Assembly (NCBI GenBank): GCA_001972305.1
Contig: BDDD01006338.1
Span: 1 to 64,000 of the forward strand
DNA: 64,000 nucleotides
DNA from: Cephalotus follicularis
Lineage: Eukaryota > Streptophyta > Magnoliopsida > Oxalidales > Cephalotaceae
Direction of reading: 5' to 3'
In this document: positions 22,801-33,891 of the stretch, piece after piece
Numbering within the stretch: position 1 is the stretch's first letter
Layout: every line of letters starts with the position of its first letter
Notes under the pieces: generated by a model
The model's database searches: none
Seen by the model: only the letters and a program-made list of their open reading frames with translations
What the model was told of the DNA's origin: nothing
Made by a program: the position numbers and the translations under genes

Positions 22801-24874
22801 AACAAGAAAGTACCTAACCATAAGGTATTTCCTACTTTGGACTATAGGAACAGATTATATATCTTCCAATTGCCTTAGCATCCCACAATGGAAGTAGGCA
22901 AACTCCACATAAAACTTTTAGATCATTTTTCTAGAATGGATTTCCCTTTGCACTAGCTACCTCTTCCTTGGGTTTTCACCCTTGGAACTTAGATTCACTT
23001 GATCTATCTCCCCTTGAGATTATTCAAGTAGGAAATCAAGGCATCACAGACGACCGTGACCTATCTTGGTCAAAATCTACCTTTACAGTCCTCGACTGGG
23101 TGCCATACCACTCCCCGAGTTGTGTAAGCATGAAACACAAGGTCTGTGAGTGCATAACCCGATAATGAAAAAAGTGGCAACATGCCAACAATTGATAGGG
23201 TACGAGCTAGATAATCGTCGTCCCACCATAAAGCCCTTATGGCCTTGTGATGGTCGGATACATCGTTCACTAGCTCGGGATTATCTCAGTCATAACATGA
23301 GCGACTCTCATCCTCGTGAGAATGTTACGCTAGACGTGTTTCCATTCAATGAAATACGGATGTTTGAGTTTTGTAGTGATAAACGTGTTTCAAAATTGGT
23401 TTGTGCTGTTCGCCAATTTGAGTATATAATCAAGTATGTGAAAACTAGCAACCTATATGAGGAAAAAGATAGAGAATATTAAAAGATCATTCCATTTATG
23501 TTATTACCATAATCATTGGTCTTTTGTAATTATGGCTCCTCCCACTATTCTAATCGTATCCCACACCTCCAATGTGGAACTCGAGAAGCCTATTGCCTCC
23601 TAGTGGGGATCGGAATCTATCCCACCCTATCATGATCTCAGCTTTGGCATGACAAACCACAATAACGAATAGTTAGGCGTAAAGCACCATATTTACATTA
23701 GGGCCTCTTGCCCAAAATGTAAGATCCGATACAAGTTGCGGCCTCCCGGCCCATACAATCCACAGCTTTGGCGTGCCAACAGTATGACCCCGTATAAGTC
23801 CAAACCCACAATCCTCAAAGAAATGAACCCATTTTGACACCCACACGCTTTGGCCTGTCAGAGTGCCAAAACATGATTATTTCCTCCCAGTGCACCTCAC
23901 ACTGAAATTGAACAAAAATGGTCATACGGGGGACCTCTGCTTTGGCAGTGCTATCCCCAATATGTCCACACCATTCAACGAAAATTATGGAAGGCGGACG
24001 ACGGGACAGCCTTATGTCCCACCGCTTATGGACTTATTATTTCACATGTTTGGAGGAATTTGGTCTCATCAAATTTTATATATTACCATGCCGTTAATTA
24101 GATTGATTTTATCTTCCAATCCAATTGAGCGGCTTAGCAATCTTGACGTGCTTGGATTTGTTTAAAAAAATAAAACATACATCTCATGCAACCTATTTCC
24201 CACTTAGAAATAAATATGGTGTGGCCAGGGACTAAATCTATGAGTGATCACACATGCCGTTGTGACCACTCGATCTCCTAGGTGAACTATTTAAAACTAC
24301 TTTATTACCAAATGCACCACGCATACATGGCCTTCACTTGGTCTTGTAACTTCCTTTATCTTCTTCTACAAGATCCTCGTTATTCTTCTCTTCTTTGTTT
24401 ACAAAAAATGAAATTACCAAAATACATTTAAAAATAAAGAATAGAATACAAATGGAGCGAGAGAGAATAATACAAATAAGGAATTAATGGTGCTCATTGC
24501 CAACCATATTACAGGCCAAATAAAGCACAAGTTAATAAAGTAAATTAAACCGTCCACAAAAGAAATCGAAAGCTAGGTCCAGTCCCATAACCAGCCATCA
24601 GGCATAAAACATTTAAAATCTATATCCACTATAGACTTTAAATAAACAAAAGTAATTTAAATTTCCGATGGCCAATCGAAATAATTTCACAAGTTCACCG
24701 ACATTCCAGTAAACCTCCCACTAGATTATTTAAAACTTAGTCTCCCGAAAAAAAAATATTTTATTTTATAAAACAACCATGGGAAGGGAATTAAACCAGA
24801 CATTCAGGTATTTTAATTATCCCAAAATAGCCACCAAAACCGAAATTAAAGTCCAATTGAAATTAAACGGATCA
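19840..24874 (-). pseudogene. Copia B internal region: RT, integrase and gag remnants
   Basis: The clearest part, at 20421-20771, has MGEAFYVLG, SQSQYISRVLKWYG, GIHLPKKMS, YASAIGSIMYAILCTE and DSLFQSSP, the region after the catalytic core of Copia reverse transcriptase. Traces of earlier RT lie at 20800-21300, integrase is inferred at about 21300-22700 from position only, and a Gag trace at 23070-23270 (ASDHHKA-like DVSDHHKAIRALWWDDD) matches the Gag of C at 47840-47900. Heavily degraded; exact domain limits are uncertain. 23300-24870 shows only the degraded gag start and leader. Confidence 0.6.
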
Positions 24875-24885
24875 CTCTGATACCA
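24875..24885 (-). other. Primer-binding site (Copia B)
   Basis: The minus strand reads TGGTATCAGAG beside the 5' LTR, a perfect match to the initiator tRNA-Met end over these bases. Confidence 0.8.
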
Positions 24886-24887
24886 CT

Positions 24888-27354
24888 TGTTGGAAACCTG
24901 GTAAGGGTTCCCGGTCGATTTGGTTATAGGACGCAAGTGTGTATAATTTTAATTTTTCAAAAACACAAAGACTGAAAGTCATGGTCCACACTTACATCTT
25001 AGTACCAAATTGAAAAGCCTAGGATCTCCGTTTAATTAACAATCAAACAAAAAACAAAATCAAGCATGCACATAAAGATAAACCGAATAAATGTCTGTAA
25101 CAATAAAAGTAAGAGCAAAGCAATCATACCAACGTTGGAGGCTCCACCACATTGTCGCTACACGCTTGCAGTAGCAAATGCTGGTCACCGGTAACACCGC
25201 CAGTTTTCGGACAGTCGACGTTTGGTCCGATGTTGACACCAACGGACTCCAAAAAAACAGCTCAACCCAAATCTGGAGGAGACTCGCCAGGAAGCACGCC
25301 AGAACACGGCGGCCAGAGGCGGCGACTCACTGAGTTCGGACTTAGTGAGTCTCGGTCAAGTCGTCATTGACCAGCCTTGACATATGTGGACGTCAACACC
25401 CCAACGAACACGCTGGTGGCCGAGACTCGGAGAGACTCTGCCTGGAACACACAGAACGGCCAGCGGCGAGTCACGTGGTTGACTCGCCATTCATCATCAG
25501 CGGCCGCCAAGCCACCAAAAGGCTCAGTGACACTAGCCCGACACACCCCAACCCAAGACTCGCCGTGACTAGACGCGGAACGACAAGTCACAGTAGCCCG
25601 ACGCGTCAACTAACCCAGTTGACTCACCACGCACAAACGCCTGCCAAAACGCACAAGAAACACAAAACAAAGATGAAAATGGATAGAGACATTGATTGGC
25701 TCCACCCACTGCGATCAACAGTGGTGGAAGAGATGCCGGGAGCAAGCGGCAGCTGCAGAAACACGATTCTGACGCCTTAGAGAAAGAGGGAGAAAATGGG
25801 AGAGAGTGTGGAAAAGGCATACCGTGGGTGAACGGCCACTTCAAGCCGGTCTTCTCTTATGGCCGACTCGTGCCTATCGCACGCTGAACACACCGAGCGT
25901 GCGTTTTGTGTGTCCTAAAATGCCATTTTAAAAAATTCTCCTTCTATCATCATTTAAAATCTCTTACAATTTTAATGATTTTCTCTCATTTCTATTTAAT
26001 TAAAAAATCTCTTTCAATTTATAATTAAATCTCAATTATGATTTAATTTAATGCCTCTCACATTTAAATTAAATCACGCTCCCGGTTGTAAAAGATCTTG
26101 ATATATTAAGATGACTATTAGTGGAACGAAAAACAAACCACTAATGTCAAAATAATATATACTAGTTAAAAACTAGATTTACCACCAAGCGAGCATGTGT
26201 GCAGCATGCGTCAATTTTCCAATAATCGGGCGGGACTCGAAAGCCAGGTGGATTTCTGATATGATGATAAATTTCCCAGAACATCCCGAAAACTGGTACG
26301 ACTATCCAGCTAATAGTCCCGGTGTGGTCTATAATCACCCCCGGATTCACGGAACAAAAAGTACCACATCTATCATTCGTTAATCGGTTCCCCAGTACTT
26401 TATCACCATCATCGGTTTGCATGCCACGTATCATTCATCATCTTGGCTCCGACCGCGGACTAGGGTTTGGATAAATGTCACCCCTATGTAAAACCGCGAC
26501 AACTATAATGCTATGAATGCACTGAGACTATGGGAGATATCCACGGAAACCTCTCGTTCCCAATCTCCTAGTGCCTGGCCAGGACTTTATGTCTTCAACG
26601 GTCACAAATGTTATAGAGCCTATAACCCTCAACACGGGTGCGACGATCCCATCTTGTGAACTCGCCCATACATCTCAATGCAGTTCCCACAAGGCCCAAA
26701 GACAACCCTTTTGCCAGCACGTGGCTAGTGCTGGGGAAGGCAGAAATCAAAGCCAAGCAGTTACTACACTACGTATGTCAGGCGCTCAGGTCTAACAATA
26801 CAACTTAAATCACAAATGATCTACTAGTCACCTTTGACTAAGCTGTACCACGACAATAGGACCTCTATTGACAGAGGTGTTTACTCTCCAAATAGATAAC
26901 CTATGGTGGGTCGGTTCAATGTTGTGCCTCTGCACACACCCCGCATCAGCTTTAGGGTAAAACCCAAATGGCAATGAGATGATCCATCCTCCTTTACCAT
27001 TCGAAGAAAGCATAACACGGCTAGTGTTTGCGGTTCATCAATTTCCCTAAGAAAGTGAACCTATGACTTGGAACTTTTGTCACAAGGGAGGAAGGATCTC
27101 ATTCTCATAACCTCTCAGGCACGAGATCCAACTCTTTACGGACATGGCACTATATGTGTATTCTGTTGACATCGCGATCAACTGATCCGTAGAGACGGTA
27201 TGAAATAATACATATAGCCAGATGCCAATCTTTTATTTAAAATGCACAATAAAACATGAATGGAACTAAGAATGTACGATTCAAGAGTTTGTCATACGTC
27301 AACAACACATGTTTGCAGCCTTCTCGTGGCTTGCAGGGACACCCTAATCTAACA
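24888..27354 (-). repeat. 5' LTR of Copia B
   Basis: TGTTGGAAACC...TAACA, about 2.47 kb. A GC-rich part (25190-25640) holds repeated GACTCG/GAGTC motifs, including CCGAGACTCGG at 25420. The rest is AT-rich. No host coding sequence is supported despite open frames in the GC-rich part. Confidence 0.75.
25320..25640 (-). repeat. Array of GACTCG/GAGTCA motifs in the LTR of B
   Basis: Repeated copies of GACTCGSC, GACTCACY and GAGTCACG lie 20-40 bp apart, with the palindrome CCGAGACTCGG near 25420. The same array is found in both LTRs of C (34290-34640 and 49880-50180). Confidence 0.65.
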
Positions 27355-28198
27355 TTCACCCAAGGAAGTCTATATATAGATAGTTCAACTCTTTCATTCT
27401 CATTCCATTTTCTAGAGAGATAGTGAGAGGAGTTAGAGAGATAGAGCTCACAATCAGGCAGGTAAGGAGTCTTTGGATTAGTGCCAAAGTGTAGAACTTG
27501 AAGGAAGGATCAAATCAAGGATTCAACAGCCAATTCCTCCGGATCTGCATCTCAACAGGTTTGAGGTAGGTTCTACAAATATGCTTTGAACTCATGCATA
27601 TTGCTGAATTGAATAACTTATAAGGTTATGTATTGGTAGATCTATGTTAGATGGATGAGTTAGGGTGATTGATATGCTCAATAATAGCTTAAAATGGAAT
27701 CTAAAGAGAGAATATAGAGTTTTAGGTTTATAGGCCTAATCTCTTCTCTCCGAAGTTTATGGATCCACGGGTATGCATATAAGGATTTAAAGTTATTTTA
27801 AAGATATAACCGACCATTGAGGCTTATGGATTCCATTGGATCGACCCTTAAACAGGTTTAAATGGATTTGAGTTGATGTTTAGTGTTGTCGACGAACAAA
27901 TGCGTTGCTGATGCAACTGTCAAACCGTAAATGCTTTGATTAAAAGCGTTGACATTTTGTGTATGATATATGTCGATGCTTTGGTGCAAGATACCGACGC
28001 TATTGGATACGATCGTAAACCATCGATGCCTTCCGCAAACCGGCGATGCTTCGCCTAGTGCAAGAACTGTCGATGCGTTGCTCTATCATCGATGCTTTGG
28101 CTTAAGGGCATAAACCGAAGACGCTTGGCGTGAAACAGTCGGCCCTTAGCCTTTAATAGTCGGCGCTTTCTATGGAACAATCAGCACTTAACGTGTAC
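27355..28198 (+). repeat. 3' LTR of element A, middle part
   Basis: Follows the 5' LTR from 12196 on: TATA box, GAGAGATAGTGAGAG leader and the GTCGACG-like array (27880-28195). Interrupted at its right by LTR piece J. Confidence 0.75.
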
Positions 28199-29100
28199 TA
28201 TAATCCCTCATCATCCTTGGCTCCAATCACGGCCTAGGATAAGGATTTGTGTCAAACCTAGATATGTTGGTATCTATAAATCTATAATTATCATCATGAC
28301 TATCGACAAGCCTTTCTAGAAACCCTAGGTTCCAGCTCATCATAAACTGGCCAGGTATTTCAAAGTCCACAATGAATACTGATACTATAGAGCCAATCAC
28401 CTTCACATCAGGTGTGATTATTCCTTGTTGCGAACTCATTTACATTCACAAAAATTCTGTAAGACCCAAAAGATACCTGTTTGCCAACCCCACGAAAGAA
28501 CTTGATAGGGTAGAAATCAAAGTCAAACAGTCTTAATGTAATGTATAGTAGCCGCTTAGGTCTAAGGATCAGACAAGTCCACCAAGAACTTACTAGACTT
28601 ATAGAGCCTATACACTATTGTCTCAGATGGGAAACTCTACTGACACAGGATATGTGACCATCCAAATAGAATTCCCATGGTGGGTCAAGCTCTGTGTACA
28701 TGCTCCCAGCACGCACCCCGCATTAGCTTTAGGGTTCAACCCAAGTGGCAATGAGATACTAGACCCTCCCATTCCCGAGAGTAAGCTTAGCACGGCAAGT
28801 CTGTCCGGTTCACTAACGCCCTAAGTAAGTGAACCTATGACTTGAAACAGTTTAGTCACAGGGAATAAGGAAGGCGCTCTCATAGCCGTCGGCTCCACAA
28901 CCAACCCTTTGATGTGACAGGGCACCATATATGTAAGCGGTAACATGCTTCAATTGTTTGATAAAACATATACAGTTATGCCATTAATAAGATATAATTT
29001 GCACAATGTAAAATGGATAGAATAAGAATGTATATAATATGATCATAGTACAAGTACATCCAGCCACCTAGTGGCTTGACGGGTCACACTCTCTCTAACA
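28199..29100 (-). repeat. Copia LTR piece 'J'
   Basis: Ends CTCTCTAACA and contains the blocks typical of the B/C type of Copia LTR: GAGCCAATCACCTTCA, GTGTGATTATTCC, AACCTATGACTTG and GTGGCTTGACGGG. It is too diverged to belong to B or C and is probably a third family. Incomplete; no coding sequence. Confidence 0.6.
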
Positions 29101-29801
29101 TAGACACCAAGTGTGATTGGACCTATGAGGATCCCGTAAGCATTACCGAAGGGTAGAACCTATGGGACCCACTTTAGGGATGAACCTATGGGTAGACACC
29201 GCATTGTGATTAGACCTATGACGACCCCGTATGCCCAGTATGAGCATGTCCTAAAGAGACTAGCATTAACGGGGGGTTAATCAGGCAAGTGTTTTCTCGG
29301 CTCCATTGGCTGCGACATAGAGACTGTGTAGACGGTGGAGGTACTCCCTTGGGCCAAAGAGGCAGAGTAGTACTTATTCCTTATGGATTACGTGTTCCCT
29401 TGGATGATTATGGACTAGCTTATGGAATGTCTGTAGATTTATGGTGTATGGATGATGATTGTTATGATTAGGACTCGTTAAGTATGCCACTGCTTAGTGA
29501 CGGTCGATATACTAACATTGTCCACAATTGCCATTCATGCATTTCACATGCCATGCATATATCTGTTATATCTTTACACTTCATTACATATAGTATTGCC
29601 TACATAGCTGTGTTTGGCTGACCCATTCTTGAAATGGACACAACATCTAGGGTCGAATATAGAGGATACCTCGAGGTGACATCGGAAAGTTTGAAGAGCA
29701 GGATTCCAGTTTCAGTTGAAGTTACTATATGGTTTATCTACCTTGTATAAATTTCTTATATGAGAGTTGTGTATAAAATTTGGTATTTCTTCTATATTGG
29801 T
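29101..29801 (+). repeat. 3' LTR of element A, further part
   Basis: Matches 13440-14150 of the 5' LTR, including the ~100-bp tandem units and the 'gtccacaattg' block. Ends at the start of LTR piece H. Confidence 0.7.
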
Positions 29802-31789
29802 TGTTGGAATAGCTCTATGCGGAAGAAAATGATTGGAACAATTTAGGATCGCATTCTAAAATTTTTCATCTAACTAGTCTCCAGTCAACGAGACATTCTA
29901 AAACCCTAGACCCATAATTGTCCCAATAGGCCTTTGGATCACTAATTAAGCTTTCAAATGAACTATACTAACATTCCAAGCATCCAGGTTTCGGCCAGGG
30001 AGGGATGGGAATTTACTAACCCATCATACACACTCGATTAAATGGACTAGGGTAACACACAAAACCCTTAGACCACAACCTCCACAATACGAACCATAGA
30101 CATGAAAAACCCTTAGGGTTTTCTAGGGTTTTTACAAGGAAACATTAGGGATTGGATAGGGTATACAAACCTTAGCGCAAACCCAAAATGCCCATGCCAC
30201 AAAACACATATATACAAATCCTAAAATAGAAGGATTAGAAACCATTACCCATGGTCTTCCACTCCTCCATTCAAGTGCTCCCTCTACACTTTGATCCAAG
30301 CATCCATCTCCTCCGATTTTCTCCATGAACATGCTTCCATAAACATGTAGAAATAATGGAGGCCAAAGTGTTCAAATCCTATACTAAAATCATCATAGAT
30401 AAAGATTGAATGCAATGTGCAAAAAATCTCCACCTATTGTGATCATGGTTGGTGAAAGGAGATTGATTTGTTCTTCACTCTTCATGAGCACCAAGCTCAC
30501 ATATTTTCATCTTCAAGAAGAGAAGAAAGAAGGCAAGAGAAGGAAGAGAAAAAGAGAGAGCATCCCGTGGGTTTCTTGGAGAGAGAGAAGAAATTGTGTG
30601 GTGAGTGTTTTTAATAAGATATATTCCTTACATATCTTTTAATTACTTGGCCACTAAGTAAAGTCTTCACTTAGCCATTAAGCACATTTTACTTAGCCAC
30701 CAAGCTAAGTAATCAACACATTTTCTCTCTATTTTAGACAACACATGGGCGGCCAAAAAGGGGCAAAAAAATGCCTCAAAAAATTCGGCCAAAAGGAACA
30801 TTACACATACACCTTTGAAAAGTCTATAAAAGTGGGCTTAGCATATTTACAATAATGCCATAAATGAAATGACTTTGGGTCAACCATGAAATAAGCCATT
30901 TCAAGGAATAAATTTGGCCCAAATGGGATAGTGAATCCCTATCCCAATATTGTATAAGACCATAAGCTCTCTCCCCAAACAAAGGCCCAAGTGCATTCGT
31001 TAGTGGAAACAAACAACCCTTTTCTCGGAACATTTCATTATGGTGATGCTTGAACTCATTTCAGGGAAATGATATGTTGAACAAATAAAATGCTCGATAT
31101 CAAAGTAACATCTTCCTTAGATGTTATCCTTTCACAAAATGATATGTCACCACACATATCAACCTGTACCAAAATCACACGGGACCCGAAAGCTAGGTTG
31201 GTTCCCGGTGCAAATGATATATTCCCAGAAATCCTAGAATTCTGGTATGACAATCCTGATATTCCAAAACTATCCTATAGCCTTGGTATGATCACTAATC
31301 ACCCCCGGATCCGTGTATACCATGTCCATCATTTGTTAACCAGTTAAACTTGTACTTTATCACTTTCATAGGCATATGTGTCGTATATCCCTCATAGTCT
31401 GGGCTTCGACAGCGATTAGGGTTTGGATTGATATGACCCATAGGTAAAACGCGATAACTATAATTCTATGAACACATTGAGAATATCGAAAGACATCCTA
31501 GGAAACCTCGTTTACATCTCCCAAGTGCATAGCAAAGACTTTCAAGTCTTCAATGGTCACAGATGTTATAGAGCCAATAACCTTCAACACATGTGTGATG
31601 ATCCCTTCTTGCGCACTCACCCATACATCTCAATGTAGCTCCCACAAGACCCAGAGACAACCCTTTTGCCAGCACGTGGCTAGTGCTGGGGAAGGCAGAA
31701 ACCAAAGTGAAGCGGTTACTACACAATGCATGCTAGTCGCTTGGGTCGAAAGACACAACGTGAGTCTTAAAGTACCCACTAGTCTCCTT
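29802..31789 (-). repeat. Copia LTR piece 'H'
   Basis: Begins TGTTGGAATAGC, like the start of the B and C LTRs, and contains their conserved blocks (CACGTGGCTAGTGCTGGGGAAGGC near 31675-31700). It runs into the start of LTR E at 31790. Its 30300-31000 part is AT-rich with no match elsewhere in the window. The only longish frames (for example 30132-30332 and 30406-30642) have no recognisable domain and are treated as non-coding. Confidence 0.6.
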
Positions 31790-33891
31790 TGTGGCGTTTT
31801 TGGGTGGTGACCGGAGTTGTTGAAGTCCAACGAGTCAACTCAGCGAGTTGAATTCACTGCCGTCTGTGACATGGCATTCGACACCGAGTCTCGGTGAGTC
31901 TCTGATGGTTATACTTAGATCATCCAATTTGGGGTATGTTTATGAGTGTCACCGGAGCTGGATGTGTTGGCCAGAATCTGGTCAGAGCTCCGTTGACAAT
32001 AGTGTGTTACTAACTTTGTGCAGGTCTTAACGAAATTTATTGTTGTTGCAGTGATACTAAGAGAGAAAGGGAACTCTGTTGACACGAGGAGATGTGCTAA
32101 TGATGAGTAAAGCTTTGAGGAGGTGGTAGTTCATCGAGTCTGCTGCAAGTCCTCCCGACTCGCAAGCTCAGCTATTAACAGGTAGGTTATTCATATGCTC
32201 CGATGGTACGTATTCAGATGACTGTTGACTTGATCCCATTTGTATATGCCGGTATGGGACGGTAGTATATGAAAGGTGGATCACTAGAGTACGGTTGTAC
32301 TATTTACTTGCATTCATGTATTTTGAATGGATGGTATGCATTGATATGATGTTCATTGATGATTGTGTACTAAATGGATTGTGATGGTTAGGCCTGATTA
32401 CTGACTACATGGCTTAATGAAACGCATACGGGTATAATGAACGGATTGGAGAATTGAGAGAAGTGGAGCTTCTGCCTTTTCTCAATTCAAGGGTAATGGA
32501 TTTCATGGTTTAAACCTATTTTGAGTTTTAACTGATGTTTGAAGCTTATAGCTTCCTTTTGATCAAATTCAAATGGATTTTAATGGATTGGGAAATGGTT
32601 CTAATATGGTTTTCTAAAACGTTCAACGAACACTTTGTTATGGTCAAACCATTGAGGCCTTGGCTAAAGGTGTCGACGCTTTGTGTTGATTTAGACAAAC
32701 CCACTGTCTTATATGGTTTCAATCCAAAATGATTTTATCTTCAAATGGATTACATAAGGAGTCTCCCTAAGGCCTTGTAGCCTATGGAAATCCTCCAGTA
32801 ACAGTTTTAAACTACGGATCAATCTTCAAAATGAATCTTTAAAGGAAGTTTCACAAAAAGGGGATTTTATACAAATGGCTTTAAAAAATGGTTAGGATTA
32901 GACTTCCTCTCCATTGTTTTCAACTCCAATAGGTACCAACAAATGGAAAATGGTTTATGACAATAGAAATGGTTTATGGATATGGAAAATAGCCTATATG
33001 GAAAATAGTCTATGGCAATGGAAATGGTTTACGAATATGGAAAATGGTAGTGGTTATGAAAATGGTTTTCAACATGATTTTAACAGATGGATCCTACGCG
33101 ATCCTTCATGATTAAGTCCCTATGTTTTAAATGATTACATGATTTTGGGTTATGAGTATTATATGATTGTGATTGATAATTCATACTGTATGGGACTAAA
33201 AGAGATAACCCATTCATGGCCCTCATTTCCGTTATGACGGTCATGAATGTTAGACACCATACGAGGGACCCCACTTCGTGGGAGGACCATTGGGACCCTG
33301 CAAGTGCGGGAGGACCGATATAAATTACAAGGGACCCCACATCGTGGGAGGACCAATATAAATAGATTTTACCTCACAAAGTGGGAGGACCAATATGAAT
33401 AGAGTTTACCCCACGTCATGGGAGGACCAATATGAATAGTGTTTACCCCACATCGTGGGAGGTCAAATATGAATAGTGGTCAATGTTAACTCAACCCTAC
33501 TCATCTATGACTCAGAGAGTGCTTACTGAGCATCTATAGGCTTATAGCCTTTGATATGTTATAGGACTAGCTGAGTATACCACTCCTTAGGGACAATTTG
33601 TATATTGAAGTTGTCCGAAATTGTCATTCATATACATGACATTACAGGGCATATGGATATATTGTTCACTACATATGATTTGATGGTTGCACTGGTCACG
33701 TGCCTAGCATATTGCTACCCTGTTATACGCTTCGCTTACTATTATACTTTTGCATCGCTTGGCAGATAATATAGCTTTCCATCGTACGGATTTCCTGGCT
33801 ACGAATATGGTACAATTATGGAATGGATATAGATCATAAGGATCCGGATAGTGGTGGTATATAGATAATGATGGTGGCTGTAGCTAGAGAG
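31790..33891 (+). repeat. Gypsy LTR 'E', left part
   Basis: Probably begins TGTGGCG at 31790 and continues beyond element C at 52005, ending GGGGTGTGACA at 52926, about 3 kb in all. Related in its last third to the LTRs of A and G (CACTCCTTAGGGACA, TTGTCCGAAATTG). Contains CCGAGTCTCGG (31885) and a 37/38-bp tandem repeat (33269-33480). The left end is uncertain because no target duplication is found. Confidence 0.6.
33269..33480 (+). repeat. Hairpin-bearing tandem repeat in LTR E
   Basis: Six units start at 33269, 33296, 33334, 33372, 33409 and 33446 (period 37-38 bp apart from the first). Most contain an inverted repeat of the type CCCAC-NNN-GTGGG followed by AGGACCAATATGAATAG. Confidence 0.85.

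Larger units (their letters stand above)
18953..27354 (-). mobile_element. Copia element 'B', fossil, nested in the 3' LTR of A
   Basis: Minus-strand Copia element. Left (3') LTR remnant at 18953-19826, polypurine tract (CCAAGTGGGAGAT on the minus strand, 19827-19839), internal region 19840-24887 with RT and gag traces, primer site 24875-24885, and a 5' LTR of about 2.47 kb at 24888-27354 (TGTTGGAAACC...TAACA). The right flank is TTCAC, the sequence expected at that point of the LTR of A. Its LTR and internal layout resemble element C, a related family. Heavily broken. Confidence 0.75.
12037..29801 (+). mobile_element. Tekay-like Gypsy element 'A', fossil, with nested insertions
   Basis: Order on the plus strand: 5' LTR (12037-14378), primer site, gag, protease, reverse transcriptase, RNase H, integrase with a chromodomain-like end, polypurine tract, 3' LTR from 18914. 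The 3' LTR is interrupted by Copia B (18953-27354) and LTR pieces J and H, and parts of it resume at 27355 and 29101. The left flank is TCAAG (12032-12036). Many breaks in the coding region and several rearrangements in the 3' LTR suggest an old copy. Confidence 0.75.

Noticed and set aside
25152-25887. Several overlapping open frames in a GC-rich stretch, looking like a host gene exon
   Set aside because: The stretch lies inside the 5' LTR of Copia B. The frames have no domain and the GC content comes from the GACTCG motif array; related frames occur at the matching place in both LTRs of C.
30132-30642. Two frames in the AT-rich part of LTR piece H as candidate small host genes
   Set aside because: No homology or domain is recognised, coding-like codon bias is absent by eye, and the position lies within LTR sequence.
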